Origin: Peromyscus leucopus
Taxonomy: Eukaryota; Chordata; Mammalia; Rodentia; Cricetidae
Direction of reading: 5' to 3'
Assembly: GCF_004664715.2 (NCBI RefSeq)
Contig: NC_051075.1
Location: forward strand, 29,594,504 to 29,658,503
DNA: 64,000 nt
The number at the start of each line of letters is the position of its first letter. The stretch's first letter is position 1. Made by a program: the position numbers and the translations under genes. This document shows positions 33,108 to 44,725 of the stretch, in pieces. The notes beneath the pieces are model-generated. The model searched no databases. It was not told the origin of the DNA and worked only from the letters and a program-made list of their open reading frames with translations.

Positions 33108-36100
33108 GTTTCTGTTTCTCAGTAAAACAAGGTTAAAAAATTAAATTATAAAGATTCCCAATGAATAAGTCTCTTCGAACCTTGAATCCTTTAGTTTATC
33201 TGAACTGAGAAACCAACAATGAACTCATCACTTATAGCTTACTTGACTCTAGTTAGATACGCATGCTCTTTGAATTTTGTGTTCTATATTCTACTAAGTT
33301 ATGGTTCTCTGCATGCACGTTTTTCTCGTTGCTACTTGATTCAACCTCTGGATAGCCTAAGAATTGATGCTGACTTTTGTGTTTTAGGTTTTTACTTGTT
33401 CAGATGAAATGACAACTGAGAAGCTTTTCTATGCTAGATGGGACTTCAAAGTTCAATATCATTTTGATTTTGGAATCAAATATTGTGTTGTCACTAAATC
33501 ATCTTCAGTATATTCTTGTATGGTAGCATAAACTTTGTTTACCTTCTTCTTTCTGAAAATCATTTATTCTTATAATTTCCTCTTCTCTGTTTTTTCTATT
33601 CTTTATATCATTATGTCATATTACCTACTGGATAGTTCTTTGACTGTCTTGTCCTCTTGCTGATAACTGCTTCATTGCTATTTGGTTGTATGTCTTTTAT
33701 TCGATGTTCAACTTTTTTCTTGGGTCGCTTTTTCACATCTTTTAGTTTTAAATATATTATTTTGTTTCTAATTTCTTTTGCATATAAATTCCAAACATGG
33801 TTAATGAATCTATATAGGCAGGTAAAAAATTCCCAAGCCTTGGGTAGTGAAGGAAGTATTTATCTACCTCTATGTTGGGTCTAGGGAAAGACTTTGTAAG
33901 GCTCAGTTTATGTTTAAGAGACTAATAACTAAAACTTTCATTTTATGATTCTTTGACCTTTCAATTGATATGTGCCAACATATTTGAAATATTACTTAAT
34001 CTCTGGGTACACCCATTAGTTATATTCTTCCATATTTTTTGGTTAATTGTGATATATTGTATTATTCAATCAACAAATGATATGTGAAATATTTTGACTT
34101 TTATGGGTTTCCTTCAAATTAATGCTGTGGTTTTTGGTCAATTACTTTGTTGATGTGAGGTAAGATATAAAGAGAAGAAAATATTTTTAGAATTAATCTT
34201 AACCAAACCGTAGCTTATATTGTTTCTGAGCTGTCTCGCTGCAATAAAAATTATACATTGATCTCAAAAATCACTCCTTCACATCTAAACTAATGTGGCT
34301 CCATATTCTCAAGTGGATGTTATCATTCAAACTGACTTCATTAATTCTTAAAACTTGATTCATGGGTGTGTTTGCATCCTGTTATTTTAGTATGAAATAG
34401 TCATGGATACTTTTTCTTACTCATATCAAATCTTAACTTTAATTCCATTAGAGAAGTCTTTCACAATCAATACCCTGATACACCACCCATTATAGTGAAC
34501 ATTTAGATAAAGCTCAATTTGTCTCTCTAGAGGCTCATTGTATACCCACCATAAAAAATGAGTATTTGCTGTGTTATTGACTAAATAAAAAAATCCTATG
34601 GAGCGGTAATTACATACATTAAATTGAGGGCCAGATATCAGCTTGCACATATCTTGTAACTAAGTGTTCTGTTCTCTACATTCATAACTATGGAAACCAT
34701 AATATGTAGCTACTGGTATTGGTAACAATTAAATTAGTAAATGCATTTATGACACCAATATATAACATACTACCAGAGCTGTGTTAGTTTTAAAAAATGA
34801 TGTTTGATTCACCCTGAGTCTGTATAGATCTAATCCAACTTTGAAGAGATAAATTTCTATCATCTTACAAATAGTTATGAAAACACCAATTAACCTAACA
34901 TAATTTGTAATGTTAAATTAAAATCAAAATAGTCAGAACACAATGATGCCCATGTAAAACACAAGGATTAATTAACAGTACTTTAAAGCTTATTGGTGTC
35001 ACATAGGAGTTTGTTTCTTGTCTACTTTGTGAGGATCAGGCTAATTTTGAAGCTTTCATTTTAGGTTGTCATACTGGTACTTCCTGTAACAGAACAGATG
35101 TTAGGCCATTAGCACATAAGAGCAATTTGATTTTTCTGCCTCACAAAAGGAATATCCACATATATTTCTGATTTTTAAGAAGTAAATTATAGGCAACATA
35201 AAAATGTAAATTGAAAAGCATAAGACTTAAGATAGAACATCTTTTCCAAAATTATTGCCTCTATGATTTGGAAGCACATGTATCTAGTGAGCATATATTT
35301 ACATGAGGCAGAAAATATCCAGCTAGATATCTTATAAAAAAAAAGCAGTAGTAAAATGTGTCAGCAAATGTGTCTGAATAAAATAAACAGCAAATAGAAA
35401 TATGATTGGAACATTCATTGAATGTTCTCTGATAGCCCAAGCATAATCTGCTTCTGCATTTCCTTCAGAAAAACTTCTAAAACCATAGTTGCAAAACATG
35501 TATTTGATATAATAAAACTTCACTGATTATACTTTAGTGAGACCACGTTATTCTCAATCTCAAAATTTAGAACCCTGCCTTTGACCATATTTATTTGCTC
35601 ATAATTATTTTCAGACACACCAATACATTTTTATTATTTTTATGTTTCTAAGTTTAGGACCTAGTTCTATTTTTTGTCTTTATTTCCTCCTACTTTCTTT
35701 TAACAGAAAAAGGAAACATAAGTCCTGATCTTGCTTGCAGGCCATATATTCTTTCATCCAAAGTTTCAACTCTTGCCCTTCAGATTTGCCCTGGCTTCAA
35801 GGTTGCGCTTCATGTTGAGAATTGGCTCATGCCACAAGGCGACTATATCTGTTCACAGGAAGAAGAAATGAGTGCTGTTTTATCATGAACATAAAGTAAG
35901 TCAAAGGGAAATATGTAGGTCAGCCTCCTCAGCCACAAAGTTTTTGTCAGACGAGATGGCAGATTTTGGATATAGAAAATTAGTTTAGACTGAGAAATGA
36001 AATTTTGCTGGCTTACTTTTGTCAACTTTGAATGTTCTGCTCTGCATTCTTCTCTAATTCTAGAGTATTAATCAATCCAGTGAGCTGTGTTGCTTTAAAT

Positions 36101-38365
36101 AAATTGTTATCACAGCTCATGACTTGAATTTTCAATGAATCTTGTTTTTATAGGTACCAGAGATGGAGTTAATGATAAAGGAATCGAGGTTATTTTCATT
36201 CTCTGTAATTTGTGCCTCAAAGTAGCAGATCAGGTAGTGGGTAAGGAATGCTACATTCTGAGTACTGGATGCATATTCATTTTGTCAAACAAAGTAGAAA
36301 CAATGCTTACATTTCAAACTTCATATCATTTATTCTCTATTTCTTCACTAGATAATGATATGGTAAGACATAAGCCTGAGTCTTCATGATCGTATTTCTG
36401 TTTCAGCTTGACCAATTGTTTTGCCCCAAATATCATTTGAACAGTCACAGAGTGAGAAATACTTACATTCACAATCCTCCCTTGATCTAGCTTCTTACTT
36501 AGTGAGTTCAATGATTTCTTACTGAGCACCCTCAAAACTAACATGCCCCCTCCAGAACTTAGGGTTTTTAATTTGAAACCTCCTCATTTCTTCTTGATGA
36601 TTCTCATGTCAGAAACCCAGAGTAACCCATAGCATCCTCATGTGTCTGTATGTATTTGGGTGTACAGTCAGTGGACTATACCGGTGCCTTTTCATAATTA
36701 CTTCTGAAATCGATCTATTTCAGACTTCATATTCACTACCACAAGCAGTAGCAGCAGCTTTTCTCACTGTGATAAGTAATACCACAGCTTTATTTGAAGT
36801 TAAATTAATGGCAGGATCATTTTTCTTTTTTTATTTCAAGTTTTTTTTTTTCATTTTTACATACCACCCACTGTTCCCCCTCCCCTTCTCCCACTGACCC
36901 CCCCACTCCCCATCTTACCTCCACCCATGCTTCATAGTGAGTAAGGCCTCCCTTGGGTATTCACACAGGCTGGCTTAATAAGTTAGGGCAGGTCCAAGCC
37001 CCTCCCCCTGCATCAAGGCTGAGTAAGGCATGGCACCATAGGGAATGGGCTCTAAAAAAGTTAGTTCATGCACTCGAGATGAATCCTGGTCTCATTGCCA
37101 GCGAGCCCACAAACACATTGTGCTACACAACTGTCACCCTCATTCAGAGGGCCTAGTGCGGTTCCATGCAGGCTCCTCAGCTGTCAGTCCAGTGTCCATG
37201 GGTTCCTACTAGCTTAAGTCCACTTGCTCTATGGTTTTTCCCATCATGATCTTGACTCCCCTTGCTCCTATAATCCCTCTTCCCTCTCATTAGCTGAATT
37301 TCAAGAGCTTGGCCAAGTGCTTGGCTGTGAGTCTCTGCAACTGCTTCCATCAGTCACTGGATGTAGGTTCTATGATGGCAATTAGGGTAGTCACCTATCT
37401 GAGTACAGGGGAAGGCTAGTTCAAACACCCTCTCCACCATTGCTATGAGTCTTAGCTAGGGACATCCTTGTGGGTTCCTGAGAAGTTCCTTAGCACCAGA
37501 TTTCTCTCTAACCCCATAATGGCTCTTTCTATCAAGATATCTTTCATTCCTCTCCCTTTGTGTCCCTCCCCGAACTCAAACATCTCATACCCTCATGTTC
37601 CTACCCCTCATATCCTAATGTCTATTCTCCTCTTCCCTTACCAGTTTACCCAAGCGATCTTAACCCTTTCTCCTTCCTGGGGTGATACATGTGTGTCCCT
37701 TTTAGGGTCTTCCTCTTTACCTAGCTTCTTCAGGGCTGTGGTTTGTAGTCTGCTTATCTGTTGCTTTGCCTCTAATATTTACTTATGAGTGAGTACATAC
37801 TGTGTTGGTCTTTCTGGGTCTGGGTTACCTCTCTGTGGATGATTTTTTTTTCTAATTCCATCCATTTGCCTACAAATTTCATGATGGCGTTGTTTTTTAC
37901 CACTGGATAATACTCCATTGTGTATATGTACCACATTTTCTTTATCCATTCTTCAGTTGAGAGGCATCTAGGTTATTTGCAGGTTCTGGATATTACAAAT
38001 AATGCTGCTATTAACACAGTTGAGCAAATGTTCTTGTGGTGTGGTTGAGCATCTTTTGAGTATATGTTCAAGAGGGATATTGCTGGGTCTTGAGGTAGGT
38101 TGATTCCAGTTTTATGAGATACTGTCATACTGATTTCTAGAGTGGCTGTACAAGATTTTACTCCCACCAGCAGTGCATGAGTATTTCCCTTTCTCCACAT
38201 ACTCTCCAACATAAGCTGTCATCAGTGTTTTTTATCTTAGCCATTCTGACAGGTGTAAGAAGGTATCTCATATCATTTTGATTTGCATTTCCCTGATGGC
38301 TAAGGATAGTGAACACTTCCTTAAATGTCTTTCAGCCATTTGAGATTCTTCTGTTGAGTATTCTC

Positions 38366-38712
38366 TGTTGCTGGAGGGCTTCTCTCCAGGTTCCACCAAG
38401 CCCCGCAGTCCCACAATCCACGTATAAAATAATCACTCAGACGCTTATATTACTTATAAACTGTATGGCTGTGGCAGGCTTCTTGCTAACTGTTTTTTTA
38501 TCTTAAATTAACCCATTTTTATAAATCTATACCTTGCCAACTGGCTGGTGCCTTACTGGTGTCTTTACATGCTGCTTGTCCTGGCGGTGGCTGCAGTGTC
38601 TCTTCCTCCTTCTTCCTGTTTCCCCAATTCTTCTCTCTCCTTGTCCCGCCTATACTTCCTGTCTGGTCACTGGCCATCAGTGTTTTATTTATATAGAACA
38701 ATATCCACAGCA
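38366..38712 (-). mobile_element. Left LTR of inverted-LTR element (family A)
   Basis: Reverse strand: starts TGCTGTGG, has AATAAA near its start ('tatataaataaaacactg'), then 'caggaagtataggcggg', and ends 'ctccagcaaca'. TG...CA ends are typical of retroviral LTRs. Same family as 55416-55770. On the reverse strand it is directly preceded by a purine tract ending aaaaggggaag. Confidence 0.85.
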
Positions 38713-39444
38713 CTTCCCCTTTTCTTCTTTTTTTAAAATGAAGGTTTTAACTTTAACATGGTAAAATTACATATAACAAAACAATTATCAAGCAAGAATT
38801 GCAGTTACAATATTAAAGAAGATGTCCTATCTATCTTATATTTGTGAGTTTAAGGTTTTATATCTAACTTATCTTTTATCATAACTGAGGAAATTACAAC
38901 TATCTAGTCTTCAACCACATCAAAGACCTGAGAAGGAACATAATGGTACCTGAGAAATGGTAGATGGATGCAAGCAACTTTCAGGAATCTTGCAAATGAG
39001 TCTGTCAGATATGCTAAGCCTATAGGCTGAAGATGATGCCCCAACACTGCGGAAACCTCAGGTGACTGTCCAGGCAGCTGGCTGTTTCTGTCAACTCACA
39101 AATTTTTTGGAAGTTGCTTGCATGTGCTTCCTGTTTTTATTTTTGTTAGCTAATATTATTTCCTTCTTGGGTCTCTGAGGGAGTTGAAGATTAGTTAGTT
39201 ATGGTTGAAGATTAGTTAGTTATAGTTAAAAATTAATTAGGATAGAAAGTGCATTAGATACATCTTGGATTTACCAAAATAGGATAGATAATGGAATTAT
39301 TTTCTCTGATTTGTCAAATACCTGTTTAGGTGTTTATTACTTGTATATATTGTATATAGTTATTGTACTTTTGTATATAGTTTTTCTTATGTTAGATATA
39401 ACCTTTTGCTTTTTTTCCCTTTTATTAAAATAGAAAAGGGGAAA
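38713..39444. other. Interior of inverted-LTR element
   Basis: 732 bp, AT-rich, no coding frame. Polypurine tracts lie at both ends, pointing outward. At about 39190-39230 a 21-bp unit ('gttgaagattagttagttat') is repeated in tandem, with a third diverged copy. No primer-binding site can lie next to U5 in this arrangement, because both U5 ends are at the outer borders. Confidence 0.75.
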
Positions 39445-39835
39445 TGTGGTGGTATTCTAATTGTACTGAAATGTGATTTTGATTGTATGTTAATAAATAA
39501 AGTTGCCCGGGGGTCAGAGCTATTAGAGCCATAGCAAGGGTATGATCTCTGTGTGTTCAGGGATACAGCCAACATTGGAGACATATGCCTTTAAGACCTG
39601 GGGGGCTGTACATACAGACAGTGATGAGGCAGTCACGTGTTTGGGTTTACAACCAATGAGAAGGCAGAACAAAAGAGTGTGAACCGACTTACACACAGGA
39701 AATAGCTCTCTTTTGGGAAGCCAGGAGCTTGCAGGAGGAAGGGTGAGATTTTATCTCTGAGCTCTGACCTCTCTGCTTTCTCTTTTACATTGGTTCTGTG
39801 TTTCTTATTTAATAAGAAGGTTGGTTACATCTATA
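39445..39835 (+). mobile_element. Right LTR of inverted-LTR element (family B)
   Basis: Starts TGTGGTGG after the purine tract agaaaaggggaaa (39432-39444), has overlapping AATAAA signals ('ttaataaataaagttgcc'), then 'ggggtcagagctatta', a short B1-like remnant ('atgcctttaagacctgg') and ends 'ggttggttacatctata' (expected final CA apparently mutated to TA). Related to the family C LTRs at 41280 and 51597 in its first 70 bp. Confidence 0.85.
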
Positions 39836-41279
39836 ATTCTCTGTTTAGATCTACATCCCATTTTTTTAATTGGATTATTTGGTATTTTGAGGTCTAGTTT
39901 CTGGAGTTATTTGTATATTTTGGTAATCAATTCTCTAAGATGTGGGGTTGGTAAAAATCTTTTTCCATTTTGTAGTCTGTCATTTTATCTTTTTGACCAT
40001 GTCTTTTGCCTTACAGAAGTGTCTCAGTTTCAGGAGGTCACATTTATTAATTATTGCTCTTAGTGTCTGTGCTATAGGTGTTATATTCAGGAAGTGGTCT
40101 CCTGTGCCAATTCGTTCAAGGCTACTTCTCACTTCTCTTCTATCAGGTTCAGTGTAGCTTGATTTATGTTGAGGTCTTTGATCCATTTGGACTTGAGTTT
40201 TGTGCATGACAATAGATATGGATATATTTGCATTCTTCTACATGTAGACATCCAGTTATGCCAGCACCATTTGTTGAAGATGCTTTCTTTTTTCCATTGT
40301 ACAAGTTTAGCTTCTTGGTAAAAAATCAGGTGTTCTTAGGTATATGGATTAATGTCAGGGACTTCAGTTGCATTCCATTGGTCCACCAAGCTGTGTTTAT
40401 TACTATAGCTCTATAGTAGAGCTTAAAGTCAGGAATGGTGATGCCTCCAGAAGTTTCTTTATTGTACACTATTGTTTTAGTTATCCTGTTTTTTTTTTTC
40501 TTTTTCCATATTAAGTTGAATATTGTTCTTCTGACATCTATGAAGAATTGCATTGGGACTTTGATGGGGATTGCATAGCATCTGTAGATTGTTTTTGGTA
40601 AGATTGCCATTTTTTTTTCTATGTTGATCTTACCTATCCAAGAGCATGGGAAATCTTTCCATTTTCTGATATTTTCCTCAATTTCTTTCTTTAGAGACTT
40701 AAAATTCTTGCCATACAGTTTTTTTTTTTTGCTTGTTTGGTTAGAGTTACCCAAACGTATTTTATATTATTTGTGGCTATTGTAAAGGATGATGTTTCTC
40801 TAATTTGTTTCTCAGACCATTTATCATTTGTGTATAGGAGAGCTACCAATTTTTTTGAGTTAATTTTATATCCTGCCATATTACTGAAGGTGTTTATCAG
40901 CAGAAAGAGTTCCCTAAATGAATTTTTGGGGAAACTTATGTATATTATCAAATCATCTACAAATAGGAAAAGTTTGACTTCTTCCTTTACAATTTGTATC
41001 CCCTTGATCTCCCTTTGTTGTCTTATTGCTCTAGCTAGAACTTCAAGTACTATATTGAGTAGGTATGGAAAGAGTGGACATTCTTGTCTTATTCCTGATT
41101 TTAGTGGAATTGCTTTGAATTTCTACCCATTTAGTTTGATGTTGGCTGTTGGCTGGCTGTATATTGCCTTTATTATTCTTAGGTATGTTGCTTGTATCCC
41201 TGAACTCTCAAAAACCTTTATCATGAAGGAGTGTTGGATTTCATGGTAGGCTTTTTGAGTGTCTAATGAGATGATTATG

Positions 41280-41759
41280 TGCAGCACGAATCTTAATGGG
41301 TCTTATTAATAAAATCAAACCTGGATCCAGGTATTGGGGTAAATGCTGGAAGATCAGAGAAGCAGAACAAGCCACAGCCATCTCACCTTGCCAATTCCTC
41401 AGCTGATCCTTTTTCCTCAGACTGGAAGCCTCTGAGTCCTCATCCAAATGGATCAGCTGAACTGCTGCTCAAAAGCTTAAAAGCTTAACCAGCTCTAGTT
41501 CCTGGTCCTCATGTCTTATATACCCTTCTGCTTTCTGCCATCACTTTCTGGGATTAAAGGCGTGAGTCACCATGCCTGGCTGTTTCCAGTGTGGCTTTAA
41601 ACTCACAGAAATCTGAATGGATCTCTGCCTCCAAGTGATAGGATTAAAGGCATGTGTGCCCCTATTTTCTAGCCCCTATATCTAGTGGTTGTTCTGTTCC
41701 CTGACCCCAGATAAGTTTACTAGGGTGCACAATATTTTGGGGAACATAGTATCACCATA
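41280..41759 (-). mobile_element. Solo LTR (family C), 480 bp, in L1 ORF2
   Basis: Starts (plus strand) tgcagcacgaat and ends atcaccata (CA decayed to TA). TSD attatg at 41274-41279 and atcatg at 41760-41765, one mismatch. The uninserted L1 sequence can be read across the site. The LTR carries an internal B1-derived segment (about 41550-41670). It has the same length and layout as 51597-52076. No internal retroviral sequence remains, so it is a recombination-derived solo LTR. Confidence 0.9.
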
Positions 41760-43296
41760 ATCATGTGTTTATTTTTTTTCTTTCAGTTTGCTTATATGGT
41801 GGATTACATTGACAGATTTTTATTCCTGCATTTCTGAAATGAAGTGTACTAGTTCGTGGTGGATGATTTTTTTGATGTGTCTTTGGATTCTGTTTGCCAG
41901 TACTTTTGCATCAGTGTTTATGAGGGAGACTGGCCTGTAATTCTCTTTCCTTGTGGCATCTTTGTGCAGTTAGGGTATCAAGATAATTGTAGCCTCATAA
42001 AGAGAGTTGGTAATGTTCCTTCTGTTTTTATTGTTTGGAAGAATTTCATGAGTATTGGCATTAGCTTTTCTTTGAAATTCTGGTAGAATTCTACACTGAA
42101 ACCATCTGGCACTGGCCTTTTTTGGGGTGTGAGGGAGACTTTTAATAACTGATTCTATGTTCTTAGGGATTATAGGTCTATTTAAATTGTTTATTTGATC
42201 TTGATTTAATTTGGTATGTGGTACCTACCCAGAAAATTGTCCATTTCTTTTACATTTTCCAATTTTATGAAGTACAGAATTTCAAAGAATGACCTAATGA
42301 TTCCCTGAATTTCTTCAGTGTCTGTTATTATATCCCTCTTTCATTTCTGATTTTGTTAATTTGGATATTCTCTCTCTGCTTTTTGTTAGTTTGGATAAGG
42401 GTTTGTCTATCTAGTTGATTTTCTCAAAGAACCAACTCTTTGTTTCATTGATTCTTTTTATTATTCTCTGTGTCTCTGTGTTAATGATTTCAACCTCCAG
42501 TTTGATTATTTCCTGTCATCTACTCCTCCTGGGTGAGTTTGTTTCTTTTTTCTTCTAGATCTTTCAGGTGTGCTTTTCAGCCAGTAGTGTGAGATTTCTC
42601 CACTTTCTTTATGTAGGCATTTAGTGCTATGAACTTTCCTCTTAGTACTGCTTTCATGATGTCCTACAGGTTTGAGTATGTTGTGCATTCATTTTTATTG
42701 AATTCTAGGCAGTCTTTAATTTCTTTATTTTTTTCCTTGACATAGTGATGATTCAGTTGAGCATTGTTCAGTTTCCATGAATTTTTAGGCTTCCTACAAT
42801 TTGTGGTGTTGTTGAGTTCTAACCTTAAGCCATTGTGTTCCAAAAAGATACAGGGTGTTATTCCATTTTTTTTTAACTGTTGAGTTTTGCTTTGTTACCA
42901 ATTATGTGGCCAGTTTTGGAGAAGGTTCCATGAGGTGCTGAGAAGTAGGTATATTTTTTTTTGGTTGGAGTGAAATGTTCTGTAGATTTCTATTAAGTCC
43001 ATTTGAGTTATAACACCTGTTAGTTCCCTTATTTCTGTGTTAAGTTTCTCTCTGATGTACCTGTGTAGTAGTGAGAATTGGGTGTTGAAGTCTCCCACTA
43101 TTAGTGTGCGGGGTTTGATGTGTGATTTAAGCTTTAGTAATGTTTCTTTTACAAATGTAGGCGCCCTTGTGTTTGGGGCATAATTGTTCAGAATTGAGAC
43201 TTCATCTTGATGTATTTTTCTTGTGGTAAATATGACATGTCCTTTTCCATGATTGTTAATTTCTGTATTTTTGGTTTTGTTGTTTTGTGGTAGTGT

Positions 43297-43318
43297 GTGT
43301 GTGTGTGTGTGTGTGTGT
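43297..43318. repeat. (TG)n microsatellite at L1 ORF1/ORF2 junction
   Basis: About 11 TG units exactly where the start of L1 ORF2 is expected. Confidence 0.95.
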
Positions 43319-43329
43319 TTCCCTTCGTT

Positions 43330-44250
43330 GGGCTTTGCTGCTGTGAGGTTATCTATTGCCTATGTTTTGGTGGTTGCAGCCAACTTCCTTGGGTTGGAGT
43401 TTTCCTTCTAGTATTTTCTGTAGAACTGGATTTGTGAATATTTAATGTTTAAATTTTATTTTGTCATGGAATATCTTGTTTTCTCTATCTATGGTGATTA
43501 AAAGCTTTGCTTGGTATGGCAGTCTGAGCTGGCATCTGTGGACTCTGAATGTATGCATTATCTATCCAGAACTTTCTAGCTTTCAGAGTTTCCATTGAGT
43601 AGTCAGGTATAATTCTGATAGGTCTGCCTTTATATGTTACTTGACTTTTTTCCTTTGCTCCTCTTAGTGTTCTTTCTTTATTCTGTAAGCTTCTTTTACC
43701 TTCATAGGCATGTCTTTCTTTAGGTTGGGAATATTTCCTTCTATGGTTTTGTTGAAAATATTTTCTGTGCCTTTGAGCTCGAATTCTTCTCTTTCTTCTA
43801 TCCATATTATTCTTAGGTTTGGTCTTTACACGGTGTCCCAAATTTCCTGGATGTGTTGTGTTAAATATTTGCTGGATTTAGCATTTTATTTGACCGATGA
43901 ATCTATTGCCTCTGTGGTATCCTCAACACCTGAGATCTTTCTTCAGTCTCTTGTATTCTGTTGATTATGCTTGCCTCTGTTGTTCCTGTTCATTTACTTA
44001 GATTTTTCTTTACCGGAATTCCTTCGGTTTATGTTTTCTTTATTGCCTCTATTTCAATTTTCAAGTCTTGAACTGTTTTCTTGACTTCTTTGATTGTTTT
44101 TTTTTTTCCCTTGGGTTTCTTGGCTTTAAGGGATTTATTGATTTCTTTTTTTTTCTTTTCCTCCATTTCATTAAAGAAAATTGTTTTATTACTTCTTTAA
44201 GGGCCTCTATCATCTTCATAAAATTATTTGGGGCGGGTTTCTTCTGGATC
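43330..44250 (-). pseudogene. L1 ORF1 pseudogene (RNA-binding chaperone)
   Basis: ORF1p is the trimeric RNA-binding protein of the L1 particle. The frame 43485-43841 (118 codons, reverse) contains the C-terminal region, with the recognisable stretch Thr-Tyr-Lys-Gly-Arg-Pro-Ile-Arg and, further on, Glu-Thr-Leu-Lys-Ala-Arg. The Lys/Glu-rich frame 44061-44252 lies where the N-terminal and coiled-coil part is expected. Frameshifts separate the pieces. Confidence 0.8.
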
Positions 44251-44389
44251 ATCTACATACTGTTCTGGGGTCACTAGTTCTGTGGTGTCATGTTGCTCTT
44301 TATGTTGTTGAATGTGTTTTTACTGGGCTGTCTGTCCATTTCTTCCTTCAATCCCTATGGGTGGAGCTCAGTGTCCTTTTCTTCCCATC

Positions 44390-44712
44390 TGGAGAGGAGG
44401 CTGCTGCCCAGTCTCTGAGACTGCTATGGCTGAAGGGGAGAGGCACGGGATGTGCCGCTCACGGCCTAGGGGATCAGGGCCTTACCTCTTCTTCGCAGTC
44501 ATGCAAGAGTGGTCTGTGGCTCCAGTGATCTCTAGTGCCATAGGGGATAGTTGGCGAGAAGACAAAGGAGGAGGCTTCTGCCTGGTCTCTTCGGCTGCTG
44601 TGGCTGAGTGGGCACAATGGAATATGCCCCTGGGGCCTAGGGGCTAGAGAACTGGGCTGTCCAGTCAGGTGGGGAGATGGTTGGTGAGGTGACAGGGGAG
44701 GAGGCTACTAGA
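44390..44712 (-). promoter_or_regulatory. L1 5' UTR with remnant tandem monomers
   Basis: A GC-richer block in contrast to its surroundings. The phrase 'gaggaggct' recurs at about 44396, 44569 and 44699, each time after a similar approach ('ggggatagttggcgagaagac' or 'ggggagatggttggtgagg' type). This looks like about two monomer units of 130-175 bp, like the promoter monomers of rodent L1s that drive Pol II transcription. The frames 44181-44528 and 44312-44647 are artefacts of this GC-rich DNA. Confidence 0.65.
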
Positions 44713-44725
44713 ATCATTTTTCTTT

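Larger units (their letters stand above)
32560..36815. other. Long AT-rich low-repeat stretch
   Basis: About 4.2 kb with two TG microsatellites (listed separately) and otherwise no transposon I recognise. Frames (for example 33219-33407, 33657-33884, 34426-34650, 36135-36389) are 60-85 codons, AT-driven and without domains. No promoter or CpG cluster is seen. Confidence 0.5.
38366..39835. mobile_element. LTR element with two different, inverted LTRs and a 6-bp TSD
   Basis: Inserted in the L1 above. The 6-bp TSD attctc lies at 38360-38365 and 39836-39841. The left LTR (38366-38712) is on the reverse strand and the right LTR (39445-39835) on the plus strand; they are different sequences. Each is preceded on its own strand by a polypurine tract sharing the core gaaaaggggaa (38713-38723 reverse; 39433-39443 plus). 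Thus both U3 ends face inward and both U5 ends form the outer termini. The 732-bp interior has no open frame of note. In a normal provirus both LTRs are identical and in the same orientation. Confidence 0.85.
37800..43290 (-). pseudogene. L1 ORF2 pseudogene (endonuclease/reverse transcriptase)
   Basis: ORF2p normally nicks target DNA and reverse-transcribes L1 RNA. Fragments visible on the reverse strand: endonuclease Gly-Asp-Phe-Asn at 43095-43084 within the frame 42895-43098; the reverse transcriptase Phe-Val-Asp-Asp motif at 40963-40952, followed directly by the frame 40691-40951; and the C-terminal domain in the frame 40326-40754 (142 codons, longest intact piece). Two LTR insertions split it. 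The endonuclease N-terminus appears deleted: only about 120 bp separate a TG microsatellite from the conserved Ala-Pro-Asn region where some 300 bp are expected. Confidence 0.85.
36829..44712 (-). mobile_element. Structurally full-length L1 with 13-bp TSD, two LTR insertions
   Basis: A perfect 13-bp TSD, atcatttttcttt, lies at 36816-36828 and 44713-44725. On the reverse strand the element runs: monomer-like 5' UTR (about 44390-44712), ORF1 (about 43330-44250), ORF2 (about 37800-43290), a long 3' UTR and an A-rich tail (36829-36850). Two LTR elements inserted later (38366-39835 and 41280-41759); the L1 sequence resumes exactly across each. Net length is about 5.9 kb. Both ORFs are broken by stops and frameshifts, so it cannot encode its own machinery. 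It is among the younger L1s here by its match to the family, but old enough to have decayed. Confidence 0.93.

Noticed and set aside
40737..41249. 170-codon plus-strand frame
   Set aside because: It is the antisense of L1 ORF2; the reverse strand carries reverse transcriptase sequence including Phe-Val-Asp-Asp.
44181..44647. Overlapping 115- and 111-codon frames in GC-richer DNA
   Set aside because: They coincide with the L1 5' UTR monomer-like region; no codon signal or domain.
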